Of a stretch of DNA of 64,000 bases, positions 21,101-31,885 are shown one piece after another. The notes below the pieces were generated by a model. That model searched no databases, was not told the origin of the DNA, and saw nothing but the letters and a program-made list of their open reading frames with translations. This DNA comes from Botryosphaeria dothidea (Eukaryota; Ascomycota; Dothideomycetes; Botryosphaeriales; Botryosphaeriaceae). The translations under genes were made by a program, and so were the position numbers. Numbering within the stretch: position 1 is the first letter of the stretch; the number at the start of each line of letters is the position of its first letter. Location: contig WWBZ02000051.1 in the NCBI GenBank assembly GCA_011503125.2, forward strand, positions 744,001-808,000, given 5' to 3'.

Positions 21101-21792
21101 GATGACTTTGAGAAAAAAGGCGAGGAGTCTCGTGAAGTTTAAAGTGGGGAAGGCATGGGGATTTAAACAAGGCTGAGCACATTCAGCCGCAACCACCTCC
21201 ACACACTTCGCCGGATTAATCAGCTTCAAACTTGAGTGCTTATCTGCATAATCCAAGCCACGACCACTGTCCAATGAGAAGAGCGACCAAAGCGGGCAAA
21301 ATATGCTAGCGATAGCACGTCTGATTTCATTGGACTAGGCCGTAATTTGTGCAGCTCTGATTCGATGTCGCAATCCTTCGAACATCGTATTATCTGCAGT
21401 AGTGGGCAGAAGGCTGAGTACGCATTCAAGGTAATCAAGTAGAACTCCCGCAACAACGACTCTTTCTTTACATCTCGTTTCCAGGATAAGTTCGCCATTC
21501 TTACTGTATTCAATTTTGACTTCAAAATTACCCAGCTAAATGATACACTGGTACCTTCCAGTGCGCGGAGATTCTGTGACTATGCAGTGTATGGATCTAA
21601 TATGGCTCTTTGGAACGGGATTCTGAAAAAGAAAACATATAAAGAGGCTCCACTGTACGCATGCAAGATTAGTCTGCTACAATCCCCAAGACAGAATCGT
21701 ATCACAAAGCCGCAACCCAAAACTTGCCACGAGCGCTGACCGCTACAGAAGAAACCACTAAGTCCGCAAACTTTGCATGCTCGACAGAAGCA
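21101..21792. other. Intergenic, no gene seen
   Basis: Upstream region of the membrane protein gene and 3' flank of the glycosylase gene. It is somewhat AT-richer than its surroundings. No supported coding sequence. Confidence 0.5.
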
Positions 21793-23349
21793 TCACTCCT
21801 CATCCTCCGCATCAGAGAGCTCACTAACAGCACCATCGCTACTCGCCAAATCACTCATCTCACTCTCCTCTTCTTCTTCCGAAGAGTAGTTCTTCTTCGA
21901 CTTACGACGGCCGCTCGGCGTAGCCGTCGATTTGTAACCATCATCGAATGCTCCCTTCTTGGCACCCGTCCTCTTGACCAGGTGCTCTATAGGGCAACCC
22001 TTCTCCCAGCCCTCGCTTCCAGTGCCCGTGATGGCGCGGCAGCGTGGGCAGCCCTTTCCGTGGCGGATAAGGAGCTGGTGCAGCGCGTACTTGAGGTCAT
22101 CGGGGATACGCACGTCCAGATGCGCGTACGTCGAGTCGCGGGTGACGTTCTTGTCGGGCGGGACCCAGCCGAGCCACTTGGTCAAGCGGAAGACGTGGGT
22201 ATCGACAGCGAAGGAAGGGCGCTGGAAGCAGAAGAGCAGGACGCACGATGCCGTCTTGACGCCGATTCCCGGGTAGCGCAGGAGGTGCGCCATGATCTCG
22301 TCGTTCGAGGACAGCGAGTGCAGGTGGTCGAGGGAAAGCACGTTGGCCTCGGCACGCGCGACTTCAAGCTTGCGCTCATCGGCGCTTTCGTTCTCCGCGC
22401 CCGCGGGGGCGTCGGCGGAGTCCTTGGTGAGAGCGTCGTGGCGGGCTTTGTTTTCTTCGTGGACCATTTGGAGGATCTTTCTGATGTCCTTGCTCTTGAC
22501 GTCTGCCAGCCCGCCGCTCTTGATGGCCTCGAAGACTTCTTTGGTATCGGCGACACGGACGGCATCCCAATTGACGCTACCTTTTCCAACACCTTCTTCG
22601 ATGATGCCGAAGCGCTTGACAAGCCCTTGGAATGCGCGTGAGGAATTGGTGCCAGAAGTTGCTGCGCTGAGTCGGGTTCTGATCAAGGCGTCTAGCACTG
22701 AAGGGACCTCACCACAGCCGGATGTCGTAAGCGAAGGCGTTGGTATTTCCTTTGGTGCTTTTACTTCACCATGCATCTTCGAGAGAAGACGGGTGACTTC
22801 ATGGCATTCTTCACGAGTTGGATGCAGGTAGTCAGGATAAGGCGTCTGTCCAGGAGTCAGGCCATAATTGTTGGCCTTGCCTTTCCCCTTCTTCTTTGTC
22901 GACTTGGGCTCATCTTGGTCTGCGCCGGCAAGCTTTTCGGCAAGCGGGGCTGCATCTTCAAGAGTCTTCGAGACGTCGGGCTTTGAAGATTTACCAGTAG
23001 CTTTAGATTTGCGTTTCTTGGTGGGCTTTTCTTCTCCAGCAGAGTCACCGTTCACTGCCGGGATTGCACCAAGTCCGTGTGGCAAATCGTTGTCGTCCTC
23101 AGTCTTTGGAGCCGCCCTAGCTCTTTTCCGACCAGTGTTTGGCGTGATAGGCTCAGTCTTTACTGTATCTTCAGTGCCATTGGATTTCGATGCTGATTTG
23201 GTCGCCTTTGAGGATGTCTTCCGTGAGTTGACCTTCCCGGAAGGGTTAGGTGTGGTGAGTGGGCTGGACCATTGCGAAGGCTCCAGCTGCGGAGCAGAAT
23301 TGGAGTTCTGTTGACGAGCCTTAGAAGCTCGAGTTACGCGACCAGCCAT
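21793..23349 (-). CDS. HhH-GPD family DNA glycosylase (endonuclease III-like)
   Basis: A base-excision-repair-type protein of 518 residues in one exon. The N-terminal half is Lys/Ser-rich and basic (RKTSSKATKSASKSNG, KKRKSKATGK), with nuclear-localisation character. The HhH-GPD core begins near residue 210 (DYLHPTREECHEVTRLL). The helix-hairpin-helix LLRYPGIGVKTASCVLLF is at about 352-370, with a Lys at the endonuclease III catalytic position. The conserved Asp follows in FAVDTHVFRL (about 381). After the core there is CPRCRAITGTGSEGWEKGC, which has too few Cys for a normal 4Fe-4S loop. The acidic tail is EEEEESEMSDLASSD. I chose the ATG at 23349 (MAGRVTRASKA). The frame runs to an ATG at 23535 with a Leu/Arg-rich extension that could be a mitochondrial presequence. 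The substrate base is unknown. Confidence 0.8.
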   Translation of the reverse strand: MAGRVTRASKARQQNSNSAPQLEPSQWSSPLTTPNPSGKVNSRKTSSKATKSASKSNGTEDTVKTEPITPNTGRKRARAAPKTEDDNDLPHGLGAIPAVNGDSAGEEKPTKKRKSKATGKSSKPDVSKTLEDAAPLAEKLAGADQDEPKSTKKKGKGKANNYGLTPGQTPYPDYLHPTREECHEVTRLLSKMHGEVKAPKEIPTPSLTTSGCGEVPSVLDALIRTRLSAATSGTNSSRAFQGLVKRFGIIEEGVGKGSVNWDAVRVADTKEVFEAIKSGGLADVKSKDIRKILQMVHEENKARHDALTKDSADAPAGAENESADERKLEVARAEANVLSLDHLHSLSSNDEIMAHLLRYPGIGVKTASCVLLFCFQRPSFAVDTHVFRLTKWLGWVPPDKNVTRDSTYAHLDVRIPDDLKYALHQLLIRHGKGCPRCRAITGTGSEGWEKGCPIEHLVKRTGAKKGAFDDGYKSTATPSGRRKSKKNYSSEEEEESEMSDLASSDGAVSELSDAEDEE

Positions 23350-23790
23350 ATTTGAGTCGCTGCCCTTGAGAAGTGTGGAAGAGAAATGGGCAAGCAGTGA
23401 CGGGAAGGTCGGCTTCAGTGATGGGCGAGGCAGGCCACGCGGCAGTCGTCGCCGGAGAAGCTCCGACTTGAATATGCGGCAAAGCAGTGTAGCTGTGAGG
23501 CTCAAGAGAAGGCCTGGGAGATTCTGAGAGCTCAATGGCTGGTTTGAGTTGCAGAGTAGAAGAACTGGGGTGAGGAAGCCACAGATGAAGGCTCACGGGC
23601 GAGTTTGAGGAGGCAGGCACGGGAAATCCATGACGTCTGCGGTTCGAGCCAATGATCGGCTGCGCCGAGTCATGCAGGGTCTCTCTCACTGTTGCACCCG
23701 CGGTACAACGACGCGACCTCTGCGCGTCGACCCTCTTCTTGAGCCTGTTTTCCGCCACGTCCCCTATCTCCAAGCATATTAATATCCACC
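23350..23790. promoter_or_regulatory. Shared upstream region of the divergent glycosylase and APT1 genes
   Basis: 441 bp separate the two start codons, and no other gene fits. No TATA box was evident. If the glycosylase uses the upstream ATG at 23535, the shared region shrinks to about 255 bp. Confidence 0.45.
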
Positions 23791-24743
23791 ATGTCGATTC
23801 CCGCTCCGCTCGTCGTGCCCGCTCTCAAGCGCCACACCGCCACTGTTATTGTCGCTCACGGTCTGGGTGACAGGTAAGCTTCCCCGCCCATACCCCGCTG
23901 TCTCTCCCGCGCTTCTGAACCCTGCTGTCACCAAGAAGGCTATGTTGGGATGCTTGACCCAGCGTAATGGAGACTGATGCTAATGCACCTCCACAGTGGT
24001 GCAGGATGGATGTTCCTCGCTGAGAACTGGCGCCGCCGCAACAAGTTCGACGAAGTTTCCTTCATCTTCCCCAGCGCTCCCTCGATCCCCATCACCATCA
24101 ACATGGGCATGCGCATGCCCGGCTGGTACGACATCCTCTCCCTCTCCGACATCAACCAGCGTTCCGAGGACGAGACCGGCATCAAGCGCAGCATGGAATA
24201 TTTCCACGGCCTGATCAAGCAAGAGATGGACAAGGGCATTCCGAGCAACCGCATCGTCATCGGTGGTTTCTCCCAGGGTGGTGCCATGTCGCTGCTCTCG
24301 GGTCTCACATCCCCGAACAAGCTAGGCGGAATCTTTGGTTAGTATCCTGACCAGTGAATGCGTAAATTCCGCAGGCTGACAAGCTCGGTGCAGGTCTGAG
24401 CTGCTATCTTCTACTCCAGAACAAGATCCGCGAGATGGTCCCTGAGGAGAACCCGAACAAGGACACTCCCATCTTCATGGCCCATGGCGATATTGACCCT
24501 GTCGTCAGATATGAGTGGGGCCAGAGGACCGCCAGCAAGCTGAAGGAGTGGGGCTGGAAGATCGATTTCAAGACATACCAGTAAGCCTTGCAGAGAAGAC
24601 ATGATATCTCTTGACAACATCTTCTATTGACACGCATCAGGGGCCTCCCTCACTCCGCGGATCCAGAGGAGATCGATGACCTGGAAGCCTACCTGAAGGA
24701 GAGGCTTCCCCCTCTCGGCGACGAGGCTTCCGGCAGCCTCTGA
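23791..24743 (+). CDS. APT1: Acyl-protein thioesterase (lysophospholipase-like)
   Basis: An alpha/beta hydrolase that removes palmitoyl groups from proteins such as G-alpha and Ras in the cytosol. Exons are 23791-23873, 23997-24337, 24394-24580 and 24641-24743 (237 residues). Introns are 123, 56 and 60 nt, and all junction peptides read through (GD|SGAGW, GIFG|LSCY, TYQ|GLPHS). The oxyanion segment VIVAHGLGDSGAGW is at about residues 20-32. The nucleophile elbow is GFSQGGAMSL, with Ser near 120. The Asp is in HGDIDPVV (about 174) and the His in GLPHSADP (about 207). The complete triad and a length like yeast Apt1 (227) make the call secure. It is divergent from the glycosylase gene. Confidence 0.95.
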
Positions 24744-25070
24744 CTACCTACGGCTTCGTTTGACGTATCGAATTCCACCGTTGGATCGTTAATCATGCTG
24801 GTCATTTCCGTCATTCTCTGCATGGTCGCCTACAGGAAGCGGAGTCTACCCATTGTCGCCTTGATTTCAGCGTCCTTTTGATGACCCGAGAACCATGTTT
24901 CTCAACCAAACTCCTGTTTCCAGGGAAGTTATGTTGGATGTTTTCATTTGATTGATTAGATGGCCCCCAGGTTCTGAGATGCTACTCAGACTATACCCAA
25001 ATGGAGTTCCTCTTTTGTCTAGGGCTGTATTGCCTGTCATGCAAGATATTTACATGAAGTTATTGACCAT
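24744..25070. other. Convergent intergenic region
   Basis: 3' flanks of APT1 (+) and the next gene (-). Nothing else was seen. Confidence 0.5.
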
Positions 25071-26397
25071 CTAGGTCGAAGATGAGAACGCCTTCCAAAC
25101 CTGCAACGCCCCCTCAATGGACTGAACGACGCCAAAGAACACAGTGAGAATCAGCACAATAATAGCAATCCAGAAAGTATACCACTGCGGCCCACTCCTT
25201 CGATCATACCACCACTGTTGGAACGTCTTGGGAGTGCCTTCGTCGAATTCCTGCTTCAAAATACATATTCGGTCTTTCCAATAGTAGAAGTTATCTATTA
25301 TTCGATCCTCTGCACGCAAGGATCCATGCCTGGCCGCATTCGGGTCGAGGCCATACTCGAGCCGATGCTTTTCGTACCAAAGTCGTGCTTTGGCATCAGA
25401 TGACGGGAAAAGGAGGTCTATCGTCTTCAAAGTCTCATGTATAAGCCTCTGGGGTATTATTTCACTGCGCAAGTCAGCGGACGCTCAAAAGGGAAGTGAT
25501 GGCTGTTTGAGATACTGACCTCTTATGGTTCTCCAGGAACGTGACGTGGTGGTACAGGCGGATTTTCTTATCGAACTCACACATACGCAGGTGATCGGCG
25601 AGGTTGTCGGTCCACTCGATCTGCATGCCGGTGAAGCGCTGCAGGTTGCGGGCGTTGAAGACCTTCTCCAGCTGGACGGCCTTCATCGTCAGCGTCGGCG
25701 TCTTGTCGAAGTACTCGCGCACCGACTCGCCCAGCGAGCCGTCGGTCCAGGCCAGCCGGCCGCGCGGCCCCAGGCCGGCATCAAGTCCTCCAAAGTTGGC
25801 CATGGTGAGCAGCCGCGCAACGAGGTCAACAGAGCCGTACACACTCTCGTCGTTGGCGTGCGCGTGCGCCAGCTTCGCCGTCACGGGCGAGTCGGGCGCT
25901 ATGCACGACGAGGTCGCGCTGGCGTCGTCGTCGTCCTCGCCGCATTTCGAGCAGCCCGCCGTCAGACGCAGCTTACGAACGACGTCTTCGCGCGTATTTG
26001 CCGGGTTCTTGACCAGCTCGGCGATCTCGAGGATGTCGCGGTGCGTGCGGACGGACACGTGCTTGCCGCGGTCGCGCAGCGCGTGCGTGCATTGGTCCAG
26101 GTAGTACTCGAAAAAGGGCTCGTAGTCGACGAAGCCGCCCTTTTCATCGTCCGGCGATGACGACGACAACAGCTTGAAGGTCGCTGCGGCTGCGTGTATG
26201 CTATTGCCGCGGGTGGCGGTGGTTGCGGTGGGTTGCGCAGGGCTCCAGAGCTGACGCACAAACTCTAAGCGCGAATCTACCGGCAGTGCTTGGATGATGA
26301 TGCTGTCGAAGGCGCTTTCGTGTGACATGAGGGTTTCGGCGACCGAAGAGTAGGACGCACAGCTCGATCTTTTGGACGTGGAACGCAAGAATGACAT
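25071..26397 (-). CDS. Conserved fungal protein with a C-terminal membrane anchor, function unknown
   Basis: Exons on the minus strand are 26397-25520 and 25464-25071 (423 residues), joined across a 55-nt intron at NHK|SEIIP. The body matches a family common in filamentous ascomycetes. Recognisable segments are LEFVRQLWSP, FEYYLDQCTHALRDRG, RTHRDILEIAELVKN, VDLVARLLTMANFG, QLEKVFNARNLQRFTG and EWTDNLADHLRM. Near the end are TFQQWWYDRRSGPQWYTFW and one strong membrane segment (IAIIVLILTVFFGVV). The soluble part probably faces the cytosol with a tail anchor; that is inference. I chose the ATG at 26397 (MSFLRSTSK). In-frame ATGs at 26415 and 26478 would add 6 or 27 residues. The Asp/Glu-rich GEDDDDASATSS loop looks lineage-specific. 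No catalytic motif is evident. Confidence 0.75.
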
Positions 26398-27963
26398 GCT
26401 CTTTGCGCCTGGCATGCGGTTCTGCGACGACAGGAGGAGAGACACCACCCAGGTCGCCCCATGCGGGAATGCGGGCACGCAGGATGCTGCTGATCGATCA
26501 TTGCCTGCTTCCTTCTTTCAGCTGCTTGGCTGGGCCTGCGTTCTGGTTCTTTGTGGGGGGTTTTGTCTGGGAAGCAAGGGATGGTCATTCCATATGCGGA
26601 GAGGGCCAGCCCTGCCTATCCGCTGGGCGGGTCCCTCTGTTCATTCTTATCTTTTCTGCCGGGGCACGTCTTCTGGACGTTCGAGAAAAGAGTTCCATCG
26701 GAAGAGAGTCCCGTCCTGTTGGATCTGCTGCATCCGGTAAGTCGTGGAGGGGTTCGCCGGCAGCGGGACAAACACACATCTTGCATGGGCAGATTCTTGC
26801 AGGGCACAGCCCTTCCTCGTCGCTCATTCGGGAACAGCTCACTGCCTCTTTTTCTCTCTGGATCCCGCTGCCCTGAGCCGGACGCAGTGTCGATCGAGAC
26901 TTCCGATCGACTATGGATGACACATGTCAATCGTTATTCGCTACCGGAACGCGGCACGCACCGCTCCACGCTAAACAGAAGTTTGGCGACAGCCCAGATT
27001 GCCCTTTGACGTTTGCTCCGGTCCCACGGCATATCGAAAAGATGGCTCTGGAGATGCGGGTTTCACCATCGTGGCAGAGATGGGGATATGTGCTCTCTCA
27101 CTCTCGTCCGGCATAGCCTCCGACCTGGAGAGGCGTTGGACCTAGGTGGCTGAGTCTTTGCACCCTTCGACAGCTGAACCGGGGACGAGGTGGATCTTGC
27201 GTTGAGCCTCATCGATCGATAGCGCTTCCACCGGAGGGGAGGCACGTACGATTAATTCCGGTCCGGCGCTTGAGAAGAGAGGAAAGAAGATTTTCGGGAG
27301 AAGCGACGGCGTGCTGAGCGGTCATGATGGTGTGTGGGTTCATGTTTCTCATCCTCTCATGCACCCGTTAGCCACCAATTAGGAGCATAGGATTCTTCCA
27401 GGATGCGGGGGATTTGCAATTGGGATTTGGGGGAGTGCGATAGCGTGTGTTCATCTCCCGAGAAGTATCGACGGCAAAACGAAACGACGATAGTGCTCCA
27501 CGGACCAAAAAACAACGCTTGACTCCTCCACATCTACCACGAATGTCTCACGCATGTTTGGGGCACCCGTATACCGTATTCCTAGCGAAGGACGACACAG
27601 TAGAGCAAAGTGAAAAAAAAAAAAAAAGAACGCGGGTGTTTTTCGCCGTTGGCGCTGGAGATCTCCGTCCACTGCATTGGAAAACAGGATTGGCGGAGAG
27701 CAGCGGTGCGAGGGTTCCGAGCACCGACCGTTACCCATTTGGCTGGGAGTCGCGCCGCATTGGGAAAGATGATGCACAGCCGGGTTGGAGACCAGGCCTG
27801 CGCCTCACGTCCGCGTCTCCTTACGTGGGCCTTGGCATTCTTCCATCACTACTACTGCATATGCGTGTTCACGCAGGGAGGCGCGCGCAAAGGTTCCTGA
27901 ATGGCTGATAGAAAGGAAGCCGGCATTTCGATTAAGGTTGATCAGCGATCCAGATGATAATTG

Positions 27964-27966
<3 letters not shown>

Positions 27967-27998
<32 letters not shown>
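27967..27998. repeat. G32 homopolymer
   Basis: Thirty-two consecutive G on the plus strand, preceded by GGGA. This is extremely long for a G run. It is expected to form G-quadruplexes and to be unstable in length, and it is also a place where sequencing or assembly can be wrong. Confidence 0.85.
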
Positions 27999-27999
<1 letters not shown>

Positions 28000-29604
28000 C
28001 CGACCCGTCAGCCGCAACTGAGGAGGAAGATGCTCCAGCCAGATTCCTTCAGCCACCGAACCGACTTGTTTTGGCGGGAAGGGGAATAAGCACCTGGGAT
28101 GCTCCCGGGAGAGCGTGTTACGACTCCTGCGGCTGGGCACAAGCCTTTTCCGCGCGTATCTGCCCGCGGGACATGAGCCGTGCAGAGAGTTTTCCGCCAC
28201 TGGGGCCATTGTCTTGGGCCTTTTCGCTAGGTTTGTAGTGATTGGCCTCTTATCGTCTTGCCTGATCAGGGCAAGAAGCTGATGCGAATGATGATGGTGG
28301 CCGCCAATGTGCGGGCGGACGGGACGGACATGGCGCGCTCGGGACAAAGAGGGGCTGGTGCTGGTGCTGGAGAAGAAATCGGAAGAGGAGGCGTTTCCGC
28401 GCGGGAATTCCAGCCGGTGTGGATGCTCGTGGAGGTGCATCTACTGACGAGGCGGCGATTCGTCATCAATTGTCATTCGAGTCAAGGCACATCGGCGATT
28501 ACTATGCGCAGCACAAGGGCGTTCCCGGGGCTTTTCTGGACTTCATTCTGGGAACGAGGCTGCCACAAAAAAAAAACCTTTGGCGAGTTCGCAGCCTCAT
28601 TCCCGCTCGAAGAGGGCGTTGCGAGTGTGCCGAGGACTTGTGTGGTCACTGGATCGGGCTAATGAGCGATGAGGAGCAGGGACCCCGGGATCAAGACAAG
28701 GTGGACGTTAGAACCACATGCAAGACATCTGAAGATCGACGGGGATCTTCCCTATCCGCAAAAAACAAGCGGGTTCTTTTGGGGAGGTCCTCCGGAAGGG
28801 GGACAGGTCACCTCCGTAAAGTTATTCCCTTGCTCTCATCTCCGCAGGTAGATTGATTGCCCATCACAACACTCCATTGAGCTCGATCGCCCACCCTTGT
28901 GCTTTCCGCCTAACTCACTTGGAGCTGCTCATCTTTCACGCTGGGCTTGCGAGCGGGCCGAGCGGTGTTCGCCGACCCGCAGGCTGGCCGTCGCCAAAAC
29001 TTTGATTTGGACCCGGCTTCCCGTTGCGCCTCCAATTGCGCAGCGATAGAGGCAGAGGCTGGACCCTCGTTACACGGCGTCGGGGCTGGTCAACCGCGGC
29101 CGGCAGGAAACGAGACCCTGCGAAGCTGTCAACCCCGCTGCTAAGGGTGCCATGGCGCTGAATTCTAGATTATGCGCTAGCGAGGGCTTTTGCGGACGTA
29201 TTTTCCGCTGGGCGCTGTGGTTGGGCGGTCGGGAGTCTGCCGCGCCTCGCTCCTAACCGTATGAGACAGCGCAATTGGCGGGCCGTCAGCAAGCAGTGTC
29301 TTCTGTGGTTCGGCCGGGGGTGCACCTTGGTAGACTAGGGGAAGGCTATCTAGCGGTACCATCGGAAAAGCGGGAAGGCTGCGCTAGCGGCATCAGATGG
29401 GGGAGCTATGGTCAGGGGCTGGATACGCTTCCCCAAGCTACTAGCGTGTTGGAGCGGCCCTCGTTCGCTTGTCTATCGCGTATATATATGCCTTGACATG
29501 TACCTGCATCACCGCCCATCTCAGCTTCACCACGACGACTCTCTCCATCCATCCCTGCAGCTTACGCTCCCGTAGTCTGCTCCTCCACCCTGCTGTTTCA
29601 GAAG

Positions 29605-29611
29605 TATAAAT
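29605..29611 (+). promoter_or_regulatory. TATA-like element upstream of the CinA-like gene
   Basis: TATAAAT lies 47-53 nt before the ATG at 29658, which would leave a short leader. A second candidate, TATATATATG, is at 29481-29490. Confidence 0.4.
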
Positions 29612-29657
29612 CCTCGGCCGCTTCTCGAGTCAGCTTCCCCACCAGAAGACATCCGCC

Positions 29658-30470
29658 ATGCCTTCCAAGACCGACAACGCCATCTTCCCCCCGGCCGAGC
29701 TCCGCGAGATTGTCTACGAGGTTGTCGAGCTGCTCAAGGACCGGGGAGAGACCATTTCCTGCGGCGAGACTGTAAGCACCCCCGAGCAGAGAACGCCCTG
29801 CCCCATCCCCGACCATTATTCAAGACGCGCCGGAGACGAGGATGAAAGAGGACTAGTGGCTGACCATGTGGCGTTCATACGTAAACAGGCGGCTGGTGGT
29901 TTGATCTCGGCGGCCATTCTCTCAGTTCCTGGAGCGAGCGCAGTGTACAGAGGGGGCCTGACGGTACGTTTGTTATGCATCTCAAACCCTCGACCTATTT
30001 ATTGCGGGTCCAATGGTCTGATTGTGGCTGGGTTTAGCTCTACACGCTCGAGTCTCGGTTGGCCTTTGGCGGCTGGACGCAGGAGCAGATTGACAACTTC
30101 TCGGGGCCCTCGATCTACTGCGTGCTCGGGCTCGCCGAGCATGTGCGCGGGACGCTGAAGTCGACGTATGCCATCGCCGAGAGTGGATCCGCCGGGCCGA
30201 CGAATTGGGGCAAGACCGACAACATGAAGGCGTAAGTCACTCACATCTTTTGCTCCGTCTGGCCGCTCTGTACTGACGTCGCTTCGACGAAACAGTGGAT
30301 ACGTTGCGCTGGCGGTCGCGTCGAGCGCGGGCTGCGTCGAGCGGGAGATCGAGACGGGCCTGGTGGACCGGGACGCCAACATGGTCAAGTTCGCGGTCGA
30401 GGCACTACGGCTGGTCAAGGACGTGATTTCAGCGGACATGGCCCGGTTCTCGGGCTGGCTGAACTGCTGA
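29658..30470 (+). CDS. CinA C-terminal domain protein (NMN-amidohydrolase-like)
   Basis: A stand-alone CinA C-terminal domain, which in bacteria (PncC) deamidates nicotinamide mononucleotide to nicotinate mononucleotide in NAD recycling. Exons are 29658-29771, 29889-29963, 30038-30231 and 30296-30470 (185 residues). Introns are 117, 74 and 64 nt. Junctions read SCGET|AAGGLIS, GGLT|LYTLESR and NMKA|GYVAL. The signature SCGETAAGGLIS is at about residues 34-45, with the Ser that aligns with the active-site region of this family. It is followed by SVPGASAVYRGGLTLYT, then a substrate-side AESGSAGPTNWG, which in bacteria is usually TGIAGPxG. Length matches the bacterial domain (about 160-165) plus a short N-terminal helix. 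Three spliceosomal introns show it is a settled nuclear gene; a bacterial origin is plausible but not shown. Confidence 0.85.
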
Positions 30471-31867
30471 GCGAACGAATTTCCTTTTGATCTTTTTTGA
30501 CTGTTACATTTGCGATGATACCGCGCGCATTACAAACGCACCTGTCTTTTTTTTTTTTTTTTCACTTGCTACTTACGAACACACATATGCATCTACCAAA
30601 TCATAATAATGGCAAAGTTGCAAGCTTGAAGCCTGAAGCGCGTCCCTCTTTTTTTGCTTTTTCCCGCCCGTTGCCGTGACCAATCGAACGGGAACCCGGC
30701 AGTTGGAGCGGATTCGTGGGGCGAGGGATTTGACGCGCCTTACTGGGCGTTGCTGGGGCGGCATTGAGCAGGCGCCCAGCCGGGGAAGCATGGGAGCACG
30801 TCTCCCCGAAACCATCGTCTCTAATCTTCTGCACGCAAGGCAATCGGCAATGATCGCCTCTGCGCGGCGATCCGCCTGCCTGACCATGGGACACGAACGG
30901 GGGCGCAGCTGACAGCAAACTAGCCCTGGGCCCGGCCTGCAGAGCCAAGCGAGGCGTTCCCCAACGGCCGTCAGTCTAGTCGAGGGGCCGAAGAACGCCG
31001 TGCCTGCTGAGGCTTGTCTGGCCCTCGGTTGCGTCCGTAAAAATCACGCGCAAGGAGCGAGGACGGGTCCGCGGGCGCGCTCGAGTGCCGGGCGCGGGCT
31101 GAGGAAGGAGTTCGTGATGCGCGCTGCAAGCGATGACAGATCGAGGCGTAGGCGAGGGGAGGCTTCCTCTTCGAGAAAGATGGACGTCTTTGTCGCATCC
31201 TGATCGCCTGCTGCTGATGGACAAGACGCGCGACTCAGGCCGGCGGGGCGGCGCTACGGCATCCTCCTGACAGGCCGGAGTAAGGACCGGATCCTCTTGA
31301 GCCTCGCATCCTGCAAGCTCACTGAACGATGATCCGCCCGAGCGTTGGGCTGTCCAACCTTCTCGCGCTGATCAGCTGGCCGCAACCTTATGGTCAGGCA
31401 AAGGTCTAAGCAATCAGCGAATCGGCCAACTGGAAGTGATCAGCCCCCGATCTTCGGTCCGAGACTGATGATCTTGCTACATATCTGAGCTTGGCCCCCA
31501 CCTCGATCCGTCCTCCTCCACCCAGCGAAAACACGTCACTTCAAAGTCTAATCATCCTCCCTCGAACTCACCCTTCGAAACACTCCGGCACTGGGCGGTG
31601 GCGGTTCTCCCCAGCCTACCTGTGCAAAAAGACCCCAATTGCGTGCCCAGACCCGCCGCAGGGTCCCTCGGCAGTGACGTGCTCAACCATGTACCAACTT
31701 CTGTGTACCTTGCGCCATCGGTTTCTGATGAACCCCCTCGACTGCGCGATGGCGGCTGTACTTCCAAACCGATCAACGCCAATGCATCATCTCGCCGCTC
31801 TTCACTGATCTGCCGGATCCTCTGCGTAGTCTCCGGCGAATATCTCCGATACATGGCTCCCCTCCAA

Positions 31868-31885
31868 CCCCCCCCCCCCCCCCCC
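31868..31885. repeat. C18 homopolymer
   Basis: Eighteen C on the plus strand. Together with G32 and G12 it is the third long G/C run in the intergenic DNA of this window. Confidence 0.8.

Larger units (their letters stand above)
26398..29657. other. 3.3-kb gene-free region with long homopolymers
   Basis: It lies between two divergent genes. It holds an A15 run (27613-27627) and a G32 run (27967-27998). Reading frames through the G run give poly-Gly or poly-Pro and are artefacts. A TATATATATG run is at 29481-29490, nearer the CinA-like gene. No conserved protein, tRNA or repeat family was recognised, so a non-coding RNA or a long regulatory region cannot be excluded. Confidence 0.5.

Noticed and set aside
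27805..28440. Frames through the G32 run (poly-Pro or poly-Gly proteins)
   Set aside because: The reading frame depends on the homopolymer. The flanks show no similarity to any family, and the G run is prone to sequence error.
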